Source: Aedes albopictus (Eukaryota > Arthropoda > Insecta > Diptera > Culicidae). From it: 64,000 nucleotides of DNA. Both the position numbers and the translations under genes were made by a program. Shown here piece by piece: positions 21,545 through 33,045 of the stretch. The notes under the pieces were generated by a model. That model was not told the origin of the DNA. It was given only the letters and a program-made list of their open reading frames with translations, and made no database searches. Within the stretch, counting starts at the first letter, position 1. Each line of letters starts with the position of its first letter. The DNA is taken from assembly GCF_035046485.1 (NCBI RefSeq), contig NC_085138.1:340082263-340146262 (forward strand), given 5' to 3'.

Positions 21545-23615
21545 CAAGGGGTTGGAAACTCTGACACCTTGTGTTAAACACCCGTTTCACACACCAAAAA
21601 CACCTTTTGACACACTTCGACACCTTTCAGATGTGCTACCAGGATATTTTTTTATTTTTCTGGCATCATTGGCCTGCCGATGTTTTTGTTTTGTTGATTT
21701 AAATTCGCAGTCGCAGTGCAAAACACAAAAGTGCTCGCAATAATCTGTGCGCGTTCGAAGAAATACGTTCGTCTGCCTCCCAATCACATGGGATCGGGAC
21801 AAATTGTCGTTGGATTGCTCGGAACCGGGAAGAGGCAGCAACGGAAGGCCGGATGAGTTTACACTGGAGAGCTTCGACCCGCCCAGCTTAAAAGATTCGA
21901 TACAGCTGGTAGACGAAATCCTGTGTCAACACCATCATGGACCGGATGACGAAACTCGACTACTCTGCCGCCGCCGCCGCCGCCGCAGCCCAAGACCAAA
22001 ATAAAGGAGGCCGACTGCCAGACGTTTAACACCGGTGACCAAGATTTTCAAGGAGCAGCAAGTGAGGAAGCCGGAAAAGGTCTTGACCAGCCGAGCGTAG
22101 CAATCAGGTTGGAACGAAGATCCTGGTGCAACAGCGGAATTCCGTGAGGGCCTGCCGGGGTCAACCACCGGTGGGTAACCGGTACGGAAGTGGTGGTGGT
22201 ATGGGTGCTGACAACGGTGGATAATCGGCGGCGCTTCAGTCGTTGCCCGTCGTACAGCCGGACGGCTTGATCGAAGTTGACCGATACATACAGAGTCACG
22301 TTCACCAGCGCCGTGATCAGTTTCATAGTGGCCATGATTTCCGTGTGACGGATCGTCCGAAACGATTGAGTCCATCGGAACTGTTTGACCAACGTATGTG
22401 TGAAGTCACAAAAGTTCATCTTGAGCTGTTTTCAGACATGATCAGCAGCTTCTCTTGGAGCAGCAAGTGAAAACCCCGGAACACGATCAACCACCGAGTA
22501 ACCGGTACAGAAGTGGTGGTGAAAGGGATGCTGATAACGGTGGACAATCGCGCCCGGATACGCATCAGTTTACTACCGAAAGCAACAGCGAGGAATGTAA
22601 ATTGTAGTCGTATTGAGAAAGTATTCTTTTCTGTTTTTGGACGGGTTTTTACTTTCAATTCGAGGTTTAGTTTAACGTTAAGGACAAGGTATTTGGAGTA
22701 CATAGCTCAAATTTTCCAAAGCACCGTTTTTTAGAACCGTTAACTGGATATGGCTGAAAATGCATCATGCTGATTGTTCAGAAGTTGAGAACAGCGTGAT
22801 GCATTTTCATCCAAATACGTTGAACGGTTCTTGAAAACGGTGCTCTAGACATTTTTTGCTTTGTACTCCAAATACCTTATACTTAATAGTGAGTTAGATT
22901 TTGTGATTTAATACGAGCACTATTCACACTTACAATCAGAAAAAATGGAACTAATATGCCAACAATGAATTGTATTGAAAGTAAAATAAACAGTGTAATA
23001 AAAGTGAAGTACGAAAGTCTAATCCGCCTTTGATATCCAAATTGTGCTGAAAAATCATGTAAATGATGTAATGTGGATTCAAGAAAGCTATGCTTCATTT
23101 TATATTTCGCATTTTAATCGGCAAAGTTAAAAGTTCTTGCTTCTGGTGTAAATTCCCCACTAAAAACTCCTTCCTAAACCAGCAATGATCCCTCCCAAGA
23201 CGCAGAGATGCATTTTGAACGCTCATGATCTGTGAGCGTGCAAAAATTGTTCCCTTAAAGCTCCCAAGTACATGTTCAAAATTTTGAACACAATCTAGAT
23301 TACTAGATTGAACACCGAGCGGTGTTCAAAATTGACAGGTCAGATTCGTTTTGTTTAGATTGGGAAGGAGTTTTCTATCGATTAGAAAGCAACATTGCAA
23401 TGCTTCCGTTAGCTATCGTTAGGTATCGTATGGCATTCTCATTACACTAGGCCAGGAGAGCTCTTCGATTCCGTTCCAACGATATTATGGCGTGCTCTTG
23501 GGCGTACTTTCCGGCCCGGTAGAGACCATCAGATACGCGGTAACGGCGCAGTAAGAATCACGAACATAAATAGATGTCCGAGCTTGGCCGGGTGTAGTGA
23601 GAAGAGCCCTAATAT
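21545..23615. repeat. Left arm of a 5.5-kb near-perfect palindrome (2,071 bp)
   Basis: Every base x in this arm pairs with base 48594-x in 24979-27049; I found only two differences (23049/25545 and 23270/25324). All open frames are duplicated in mirror image, for example 21747-22004 (+) with 26590-26847 (-) and 21935-22375 (-) with 26219-26659 (+). The arm starts at CAAGGGGTTGGAAACTCTG and ends at GAGCCCTAATAT. It contains a GCC-repeat run (21967-21990), coding-like blocks and a small foldback at about 22685-22885. Confidence 0.93.
22685..22885. mobile_element. Small foldback inside the palindrome arm (GGTATTTGGAGTACA ends)
   Basis: The left end AAGGTATTTGGAGTACA and the right end TGTACTCCAAATACCTT are inverted repeats, with internal complementarity around GCACCGTTTT. 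A mirror copy occurs in the right arm at about 25709-25909. It is noncoding and likely a MITE that predates the palindrome duplication. Confidence 0.7.
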
Positions 23616-24978
23616 CAAGGGGTTGGAAACTCTGACACCCTGGAATGTGCTGAAGTGTGCTGATCGGGTGTTTTTGGGTGTTTTTGCGTGTTTCTCGGTG
23701 CATGAGCAGTTCAATGACGTTTTTGACAGCTCATGTGATAGACGTCATTCTTTTTCAATTTACTGGCAACACTTTTCGAGATTCTCCTCATCAGTTGTTT
23801 GTTTTGATGGTAGTGGAAGGAATCTGAAGGAATCAATCGTGGCCCGGGGGGCCCGGGTGAAAAGCGATAACAATCGGTACGATCCAGACTACGTCGGAAC
23901 GGTAAATTTATATTCGGACTCGGAACGCGTTACGATGCAGCAGCAGCAGTTGAACAAGAAGTTCAAAACTCCAAGAAATTTGTTCGCGCTCATCTGCTAG
24001 TGGTGGTGACGGATTGGAAAGTGCAACGGATGAGAAAAAAATGTATTTAATTCGGAGATACTCGAAGTCGGCTATCACCACAATCGTGGACGGCTGGATC
24101 GAGAAATACATCCTGAAAGGATTCGAATCCCAATTGGTATTGACTACGCTGATGAACTAGTTCTAATAGGCCGAATTACCACAGAGCTGCAACAGTGAGC
24201 ATCCGGACGACGTCGAGTCTGAGTAGTTTGACGAGATCAACCAAGGAAACAGCTCAAGATCTCTTTTGTGACTTCACACAGACGTTGGTCAAACAGTTCC
24301 GGTGCACTCAATCACTTTGAACGATCCGTCACACGGCAATCATGGCCACTATGAAACTGATCACAGCGATGGTGAACGTGACTGCATGCATCGGTCAACT
24401 TCGATCAAGCCGTCCAGCTGTACCACGGGCAACGACTGAAGTGCCGCGCTAACGATCAAGCACACCGAGCTGAAGGGAAACATGGATGAAGGTGGAAGGT
24501 GGAATTGCATAATAGGAATTGTAATTATAACAAGATTGAATTATTATTAAAATAAAAATATTGGTTTTTCGGAAGTCAGTTCTCGAAGAAGCGCTAGTTT
24601 CGTTCAGAGCAAGATAAAATCTAATCAATCCGACGTCTTGGCAGAGATGCATTTGAACGCGTTCTGTTCATGTTCTGTTCAAGAGCTGTGCTCACGTGAG
24701 CCGTGACTGATAGCAACAAATTGCTACCGTATGTGACCGTATGTGTCTTACACCTAGTACCAAACTGCGAAATGGGATTTCAGAGTGAAAATTAAATCAC
24801 GGCATACACCAAGAATTAAATGATATGTCGTTTAGGTGGTGGTTCAAGGTATTGAATATCAGAATCTTTTGTTTTAGTAATCTATTTGGAAGACATCCCA
24901 GCAATTATGGCATAATGCGAAAGCCCCACACTGCTGGGACAACCGACGGAGACTTGACTGCTCCACGAAAAGTATTGA
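23616..24978. other. Loop of the palindrome with coding-like fragments
   Basis: This is 1,363 bp with no mirror partner. It begins with a second copy of the arm start (CAAGGGGTTGGAAACTCTG), as if another unit of the same element began head-to-tail. At 24030-24160 the plus strand can be read as YSKSAITTIVDGWIEKYIL followed by KGFESQL. At about 24262-24450 it carries a decayed copy of the arm segment encoding FCDFTHTLVKQF and IMATMKLITA. No product is recognised. Nothing looks like a complete gene. Confidence 0.6.
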
Positions 24979-27049
24979 ATATTAGGGCTCTTCTCACTAC
25001 ACCCGGCCAAGCTCGGACATCTATTTATGTTCGTGATTCTTACTGCGCCGTTACCGCGTATCTGATGGTCTCTACCGGGCCGGAAAGTACGCCCAAGAGC
25101 ACGCCATAATATCGTTGGAACGGAATCGAAGAGCTCTCCTGGCCTAGTGTAATGAGAATGCCATACGATACCTAACGATAGCTAACGGAAGCATTGCAAT
25201 GTTGCTTTCTAATCGATAGAAAACTCCTTCCCAATCTAAACAAAACGAATCTGACCTGTCAATTTTGAACACCGCTCGGTGTTCAATCTAGTAATCTAGA
25301 TTGTGTTCAAAATTTTGAACATGCACTTGGGAGCTTTAAGGGAACAATTTTTGCACGCTCACAGATCATGAGCGTTCAAAATGCATCTCTGCGTCTTGGG
25401 AGGGATCATTGCTGGTTTAGGAAGGAGTTTTTAGTGGGGAATTTACACCAGAAGCAAGAACTTTTAACTTTGCCGATTAAAATGCGAAATATAAAATGAA
25501 GCATAGCTTTCTTGAATCCACATTACATCATTTACATGATTTTTTAGCACAATTTGGATATCAAAGGCGGATTAGACTTTCGTACTTCACTTTTATTACA
25601 CTGTTTATTTTACTTTCAATACAATTCATTGTTGGCATATTAGTTCCATTTTTTCTGATTGTAAGTGTGAATAGTGCTCGTATTAAATCACAAAATCTAA
25701 CTCACTATTAAGTATAAGGTATTTGGAGTACAAAGCAAAAAATGTCTAGAGCACCGTTTTCAAGAACCGTTCAACGTATTTGGATGAAAATGCATCACGC
25801 TGTTCTCAACTTCTGAACAATCAGCATGATGCATTTTCAGCCATATCCAGTTAACGGTTCTAAAAAACGGTGCTTTGGAAAATTTGAGCTATGTACTCCA
25901 AATACCTTGTCCTTAACGTTAAACTAAACCTCGAATTGAAAGTAAAAACCCGTCCAAAAACAGAAAAGAATACTTTCTCAATACGACTACAATTTACATT
26001 CCTCGCTGTTGCTTTCGGTAGTAAACTGATGCGTATCCGGGCGCGATTGTCCACCGTTATCAGCATCCCTTTCACCACCACTTCTGTACCGGTTACTCGG
26101 TGGTTGATCGTGTTCCGGGGTTTTCACTTGCTGCTCCAAGAGAAGCTGCTGATCATGTCTGAAAACAGCTCAAGATGAACTTTTGTGACTTCACACATAC
26201 GTTGGTCAAACAGTTCCGATGGACTCAATCGTTTCGGACGATCCGTCACACGGAAATCATGGCCACTATGAAACTGATCACGGCGCTGGTGAACGTGACT
26301 CTGTATGTATCGGTCAACTTCGATCAAGCCGTCCGGCTGTACGACGGGCAACGACTGAAGCGCCGCCGATTATCCACCGTTGTCAGCACCCATACCACCA
26401 CCACTTCCGTACCGGTTACCCACCGGTGGTTGACCCCGGCAGGCCCTCACGGAATTCCGCTGTTGCACCAGGATCTTCGTTCCAACCTGATTGCTACGCT
26501 CGGCTGGTCAAGACCTTTTCCGGCTTCCTCACTTGCTGCTCCTTGAAAATCTTGGTCACCGGTGTTAAACGTCTGGCAGTCGGCCTCCTTTATTTTGGTC
26601 TTGGGCTGCGGCGGCGGCGGCGGCGGCAGAGTAGTCGAGTTTCGTCATCCGGTCCATGATGGTGTTGACACAGGATTTCGTCTACCAGCTGTATCGAATC
26701 TTTTAAGCTGGGCGGGTCGAAGCTCTCCAGTGTAAACTCATCCGGCCTTCCGTTGCTGCCTCTTCCCGGTTCCGAGCAATCCAACGACAATTTGTCCCGA
26801 TCCCATGTGATTGGGAGGCAGACGAACGTATTTCTTCGAACGCGCACAGATTATTGCGAGCACTTTTGTGTTTTGCACTGCGACTGCGAATTTAAATCAA
26901 CAAAACAAAAACATCGGCAGGCCAATGATGCCAGAAAAATAAAAAAATATCCTGGTAGCACATCTGAAAGGTGTCGAAGTGTGTCAAAAGGTGTTTTTGG
27001 TGTGTGAAACGGGTGTTTAACACAAGGTGTCAGAGTTTCCAACCCCTTG
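24979..27049. repeat. Right arm of the 5.5-kb near-perfect palindrome
   Basis: Reverse complement of 21545-23615, with only the two differences noted there. The outer end stops at 27049, just 11 bases before a run of Ns. The arm has therefore been read completely, but its outer junction lies next to an assembly break. Confidence 0.93.
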
Positions 27050-27060
27050 GATATTTGCAT

Positions 27061-27083
27061 NNNNNNNNNNNNNNNNNNNNNNN
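27061..27083. other. Assembly gap (23 Ns)
   Basis: Unknown bases, so the sequences on either side may not be truly adjacent. The gap touches the outer end of the palindrome. Confidence 0.99.
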
Positions 27084-29010
27084 TTAATATTACACGTGCT
27101 GGAAGTTTCTAGACTGGATACTCTGACACTTTCAACCTTGACGGCTACACCGACAATTATCCCAGCGTCTTCGTCGGTCTTGGGCGAAGGTCATCCAATA
27201 TCCTCTACTTGGTTCGTTGTTGACGCAATTCTTTATTCACGCAATTCATTCACACATTCACGTAATGTGGACAGAGTCTTATTCTTAGTATTTGCCTAGG
27301 CTTGCCCTGTCGTTCGTGGTTCCGCCTGCCATCGTGTACTTCGTTTTCGAAGCGTTCACCGTGAGTCCAACTTTTGCTGCTTCACTTTTAAGACGGGTGA
27401 AGGGGGGTGGGGGTAAGACGGACCACTGACTAGCTCTGCCACTTAAGAGCTGAAATTTGACTTTCTTTTACGATTAACTATATCTTCTTATCAGTTGATG
27501 ATTATTGAACCACTCCATGAGAGAATACATATGTCAAAAGTGCAAAAAATAATCAATCATTTACCAGGCTACACGCTTTTGTGCTGGGATCTAATTTTGA
27601 GGCGGCAATAAATAAGCTTTTTAACATTAAATTGCTAAGTTTTTGCATTTAATTTTGGGTTTCCCAGTAGTTTTAAACTGTTCCGTCCTATGCACAACGA
27701 AATTCAGGTAAATTTCATGGATTATAAATAACGGTGGTGGAATGAATATTTTGCGTTGTTTGGGGGTAAGACGGTCCGCCTTGAGTGTAGGTAAGACGGA
27801 CAGTGTTAGGGTTACTTTGATAGTGCCGTAAGAAATACATTAGGACCCACACATTGTTCACAGATTGAAATCTCTGGAGTACAAAAATGATTGTGGAAGC
27901 CGTAAAAAGCATTTCATATTGATTTTTTGTTCAAAAATTAAATATATTAGAATTTTTGTTGTTGGAACAGTTTGAACTTTGTAAAATTACCAGAGCATTG
28001 CATACTGTTAGGCGTTTATCAGTCTGTGGAGGTTTCCAATTTACAAAATAGATTTTAATTTGCAAAAACACGTTTCGCTAAGAGATTTAAGGCCAAATTT
28101 AGATTCTGCTATGATTGATCTACCGAATACAAACGGCCACAAACATTATTCAACACAATTCGAGGCGTATTAGCTAAATTTCCAAACGTGTCCATCTTAC
28201 CCACCCTACCGGTCCGTCTTACCCACACTGTTGAAAAACATACATTTGGAGATCACTTTTTAATTATCTCAAAAGTCATGGAAAATCAAATTTTATTGCA
28301 AAACCGGCTTGCAGACTGCAAAGTACCTTAGTTGAAGTATATAAGGACTGTTCAATTTAAAAAACGGACAACTTTAGAAGGCTATAAAAACAAAACGCGT
28401 GGTCCAAATTTAACCACCCTTGCTTCGTTGTTCAGTACATCATCATTGATTATAGTAATAATTTTTGAATCGAATAAAAATAGTTTCATTTTATAGAAAA
28501 TCGGTCAAGTGTTAAATAAGGTGGCTTTTTCGATTGCTGAAAATTGAAAATATGTATAAAATTACTGTTCACATATGGTATATCCTTTTGAATATCGGAA
28601 AAGTGTGTGCTACGCTGCAGCAGCATGAGTAATGAACATTCTGGCGAAATTTAAACTCAATTGGAAAATTTATTATTGAGATATTCAAGTCTCAAGTGAG
28701 ATTCGATTTTTTGAATACAATTCAATTGTAAAGCAAAAAGGGCATGAAAATATTAAACAAACAATTTTTGTATGCATCCAGTCGAAAGTAGGAATAATCT
28801 GGTTTTAAATGCAGAAAACTGCTTCTTAATAGCATTGCTGGTTTAGTTACTGTGCGCCATTACAAGTACAGTAATCCAATCAGTTTCGTTCTGTAAAGGT
28901 TGTTCCAAATAACAATGCAGCCTAATGCAAATTTTGCATAACAATGATGGTGGAAATAAAAACTTTACATCCGATTATAATTAAATAAGGTGTACAATAA
29001 CGTAGGACCA

Positions 29011-30919
29011 GCAGCAAGGGACTCGACAGAACGTGGAACGTTACAAACAGAAGCGGAAACAGCAGACCCGCCTCTTTCGGGAGAAAAAGCGCCGCCTGGA
29101 AGAAGCGGAGTGTGAAGAAATGGAACTGCTGTGCCGTTCCCAAGAAACACGGAATTTCTATCAGAAACTCAACGCATCCCGCAACGGCTTCGTGCCGCGA
29201 GCCGAAATATGCAGGGATAAAGACGGAGGCCTCTTGACGGACGGACGTGAGGTGATCGAAAGGTGGAAGCAGCACTTCGATCAGCACCTGAACGGCGTGG
29301 AGAACGTAGGCACGGGAGCCCACGGCAACGGAAGGAACGACGACGCCAGTGCAGCGGAGGACGGAAATGAACCAACTCCCACGCTGAGGGAAGTTAAGGA
29401 TGCCATTCACCAGCTCAAAACCAACAAAGCAGCTGGTAAGGATGGTATCGCAGCTGAACTCATCAAGATGGGCCCAGAAAAGTTGGCCACCTGTCTGCAT
29501 CGGCTGATAGTCCGGATCTGGGAAACCGAACAGCTACCGGAGGAGTGGAAGGAAGGGGTAATCTGCCCCATTCACAAGAAAGGCGACCATTTGGAATGTG
29601 AGAACTTCAGGGCGATCACTATTTTGAATGCTGCCTACAAAGTGCTATCCCAGATCATCTTCCGTCGTCTGTCACCTAAAACAAATGAGTTCGTGGGAAG
29701 TTATCAAGCCGGCTTCATCGACGGCCGGTCGACAACGGACCAGATCTTTACCGTACGGCAAATCCTCCAGAAATGCCGTGAATACCAGGTCCCAACGCAC
29801 CACCTGTTCATCGACTTCAAAGCGGCATACGATAGTATCGACCGCGCAGAGCTATGGAGAATCATGGACGAAAACGGCTTTCCTGGGAAGCTGACTAGAC
29901 TGATTAAAGCAACGATGGACGGTGTGCAAAACTGCGTAAGGGTTTCGGGTGAACTATCCAGTTCATTCGTATCTCGCCGGGGACTGCGACAAGGGGATGG
30001 ACTCCCAGACTGCTCTTCAACATCGCGCTGGAAGGTGTGATGCGACGAGCCGGGCTCAACAGCCGGGGAACGATTTTCACAAAATCCGGTCAATTTGTGT
30101 GCTTTGCGGACGACATGGACATTATCGCTAGAACATTTGGAACGGTGGCAGAACTGTACACCCGCCTGAAACGCGAAGCAGCAAAGGTCGGACTGGTGGT
30201 GAATGCCTCAAAAACAAAGTACATGCTGGTAGGCGGAACCGAACACGACCGGATCCGTCTGGGTAGTAATGTTACGATAGACGGGGATACTTTCGAGGTG
30301 GTGGAGGAATTCGTCTACCTTGGATCCTTACTGACGGCTGACAACAACGTGAGCCGTGAAATTCGGAGGCGCATCATCAGCGGAAGTCGGGCCTACTACG
30401 GGCTCCAGAAGAAACTGCGGTCGAAAAAGATTCACCCACGCACCAAATGCACCATGTACAAAACGTTAATAAGACCGGTAATCCTCTACGGGCACGAGAC
30501 ATGGACCATGCTCGAGGAGGACCTACAAGCACTCGGAGTTTTCGAGCGACGCGTGCTAAGAACGATCTTCGGCGGTGTGCAGGAGAACGGTGTGTGGCGG
30601 AGAAGGATGAACCACGAGCTCGCTGCACTTTACGGCGAACCCAGCATCCAGAAGGTGGCCAAAGCCGGAAGGATACGGTGGGCAGGGCATGTTGCAAGAA
30701 TGCCGGACAACAACCCTGCAAAGCTGGTGTTTGCAACGGATCCGGTTGGCACAAGAAGGCGTGGAGCGCAGAGAGCACGATGGGCGGACCAGGTGGAGCG
30801 TGACTTGGCGAGCATTGGGCGTGACCGAGGATGGAGAGCGGCAGCCACAAACCGAGTATTGTGGCGTACTATTGTTGATTATGTCTTGTCTTAATGATGT
30901 GGAACAAATAAATGTATGT
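29011..30919 (+). mobile_element. 5'-truncated RTE retrotransposon D with a 15-bp target duplication
   Basis: The 15-mer AATAACGTAGGACCA lies at 28996-29010 and 30920-30934, flanking the copy exactly. The element starts downstream of the endonuclease and ends in a short A/T-rich tail (AAATAAATGTATGTA). It is the best preserved RTE copy in the window and sits inside the TIR element at 28344-31710. Confidence 0.9.
29033..30894 (+). pseudogene. RTE reverse transcriptase with one frameshift
   Basis: Two overlapping frames, 29033-30040 and 30037-30894, make one RT broken by a single indel near 29995-30010, right after RGLRQGDGL. The expected text LLFNIALEGVMRRA continues in the next frame. Visible motifs are GKDGIAAELIKMGPE, WKEGVICPIHKKGD, YQAGFIDGRSTTDQIF, motif A LFIDFKAAYDS (29804-29836), motif B and motif C FADDMDII (from 30103). 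The C-terminal region has RIRWAGHVARM and GWRAAATNR, typical of RTE-like enzymes. The endonuclease domain is missing through 5' truncation. The large minus-strand frames here (28922-29500, 30377-30850) are shadows. Confidence 0.9.
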
Positions 30920-31319
30920 AATAACGTAGGACCAATTTTGTTGAAAATAAATAATAACAAGTTTAGCTAGAGTCGGAAAATCTGCGGCAATGAAGCAATA
31001 AATTGCATTTTTTTACTATGACCATCTTTAGGGATTAAATTTTTGATGAAGAATTTAATTTAGAGTAAATTTTTCTTCTGTATCATTCAGAGAGCAATAT
31101 TCTACTACTCTGGACAAATTTTTAGACGAATCCGTTGTGCTATCGCAACACAGGACTTGAATAAATTTATTTTAATAATTTCTATGAAAACAAGTCAATT
31201 CACTATAACAAGCTGAAGACTGCTTGGTGCATTATTACTGAACAACTATTGAGTTTTACCTTTAGTAGAATAGTATAAGATTCCAATACATTAAAAACTT
31301 CATGAAAATGGGCATGTTA

Positions 31320-31486
31320 CCCAAGCAACACACATGTTATAATATAGTTACGACAGCGCAAGTTTTGGTTGTATATAAGTTTATTTGACGTAATTCTAAC
31401 ATTGTGTTGAAATAACGTAAAATAAACTTCTATACAACCAAAACTTGCGCTGTCGTAACTATTATATAACATGTGTGTTGCTTGGG
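31320..31486. mobile_element. 167-bp MITE with CCCAAGCAACACACATG ends
   Basis: Nearly the whole element is one hairpin. The left arm runs CCCAAGCAACACACATGTTA and continues through GACAGCGCAAGTTTTGG; the right arm is its complement. TA flanks it at 31318-31319 and 31487-31488. CCCAAG-ended elements recur at 40005-40677, 43167-43329 and 58130-59124. Confidence 0.85.
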
Positions 31487-32875
31487 TAAGTATGTGGAAA
31501 GTTATGTCGAATTTTGAGAAATGGGTTTTTCTTGATGTTTTACGAAAACCGCTTCACTTGCACAATAAATTACAATTTGCTTAATGTTATATTTTTCCTA
31601 CATTTGAGAATAGCTATAGAAAGTTATGCAAAAAACTGATAGTGATTTTATTGAAAAATAAAAAAGATATCGCACAAGCAAGTTGTCCGTTTTATAAATT
31701 GAACAGTCCTTAGTATGGAGATAAAATTTTAATTATCGCATTGTTTACACTGTCAAAATAGAGTGTTTCCTAAACATGTCCGTCTTACCCCCACCCCCCC
31801 TACAGTTCTGCCACCGTTCCAAATATTCTAGCAATAATATGCATGTCATCCGCAAAACAGACAAATTGGCCGGATTTCGTGGAAATCGTGCCTCGGCCGT
31901 TAATCCCGGCTCATCGCATAACAGCTTCCAGGGCGATGTTGAACAGCAGTCTGGGAGTCCATCCCCTTGTCGCAGTCCTCGGTGAGATTTAAACGAACTA
32001 GACAGATCGCCTGAAACCCTTATGCAGCTTCTTACACCGTCCATTGTCGCTTTGATCAATCTCATTCTCGTCCATGATTTTCCATAGCTCTGCGCGGTCG
32101 ATTCTGTCGTATGCCGCTTTGAAGTCGATGAACAGGTGATGCGTTGGGACCTGATATTCACGGCATTTCTGGAGGATTTGCCGTACGGTGAAGATCTGGT
32201 TCGTTGTCGACCGGCCGTCGATGAAGCCAGCTTGATAAATTTCCACGAACTCATTTGTTTGAGGTGACAGACGACGGAAGATGATCTGGGATAGCAATTT
32301 GTAGGTAGCATTCAAAATAGTGACCGCTCTGAAGTTCTCACATTCTAAAAAAAAGCCTTTCTTGTGAATGGGGCAGATTACCTCTTCCTTCTACTCCTCC
32401 GGTAGCTGTTCGGTTTCCCAGATCCTAACTATCAAGCGGTGCAGACAGGTGACCAACTTTTCTGGACCCATCTTTATGAATGATTTCAGCTGCGATACCA
32501 TCCTTACTAGCTGCTTTGTTGGTTTTGAGCTGGTGCAGTGTATCCTAGTCGTTTCCTCCATTGCAGTGTCTACGTCTTGACGCCATTCAGGTGTTCGTCG
32601 AAGTGCTGCTTCCACTTTTCGATCACTTCACGTCCGTCCATCAAAAGGCCTCCGTCCTTATCCCTGCATATTTCGGCTCGCGGCACGAAGCCGTTGCGGG
32701 ATGCGTTGAGCTTCTCGTAGAATGGCACAGCCAGCAGTTCAATTTCCTCGCACTCCGCTTCGTCCAGGCGGCCCTTTTACCCCCGAAAGAGGCGGGTCTG
32801 CTGCTTCCGCTTCTGTTGGTGACATTCCACGTTTTGCCGGGTTCCTGTAGCATTATCGCCCTTGCTGTATAAATG

Positions 32876-33045
32876 TGGAGCCTCGTGGCCGTACGGTTAG
32901 CGTCACCAAGCGTATAACCGTACCATACCAGAGGGTGAGGGTTCGAATCCCGAAACTGAGTGATGAAACTGTCCGCAAGAAATGTTTCTTTCTCGTATCC
33001 ACTGGCGCTCGTAATGTGTGTCATGTCCGTTATCTAGTGTTAAGT
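32876..33045 (+). mobile_element. tRNA-derived SINE (Feilai-like) inserted in RTE C
   Basis: The head has an A-box-like TGGCCGTACGGTTAGCG and a perfect B box GGTTCGAATCC (32940-32950), followed by a unique SINE body ending around GTGTTAAG (33035-33045). It lies between the endonuclease and RT parts of retrotransposon C, interrupting it. Feilai is the classic tRNA-related SINE of Aedes; membership is suggested by style, not verified. Confidence 0.7.

Larger units (their letters stand above)
28344..31710. mobile_element. TIR element with AGGACTGTTCAATTT ends, TA-flanked
   Basis: The ends AGGACTGTTCAATTTA and their reverse complement (AAATTGAACAGTCCT) are flanked by TA at 28342-28343 and 31711-31712. 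Without the nested RTE copy and the 167-bp MITE it is about 1.3 kb and noncoding. The same end also occurs alone at 8777. It is a non-autonomous DNA transposon, probably Tc1/mariner-like given the TA target. Confidence 0.8.
27400..31800. mobile_element. TIR element with GGGGGTAAGACGGAC ends, inserted in retrotransposon C
   Basis: The left end AGGGGGGTGGGGGTAAGACG and the right end CGTCTTACCCCCACCCCCCC are inverted repeats. Related GTAAGACGG words recur inside (27770-27800, 28195-28230), giving repeated subterminal motifs. It lies exactly between ACTGTA and CACCCG of the RTE sequence, with TA on the right and AA on the left, so a TA target is likely. No transposase is visible. It was later split by the element at 28344-31710. 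Confidence 0.7.

Noticed and set aside
21935..22375. 146-codon arginine-rich frame as a real gene
   Set aside because: It includes a translated GCC-repeat run and occurs in mirror image in the other palindrome arm; no domain recognised. Kept only as coding-like material in a finding.
28922..29500. 192-codon minus-strand frame
   Set aside because: Shadow of the RTE reverse transcriptase on the plus strand.
30377..30850. 157-codon minus-strand frame
   Set aside because: Shadow of the RT C-terminal half.
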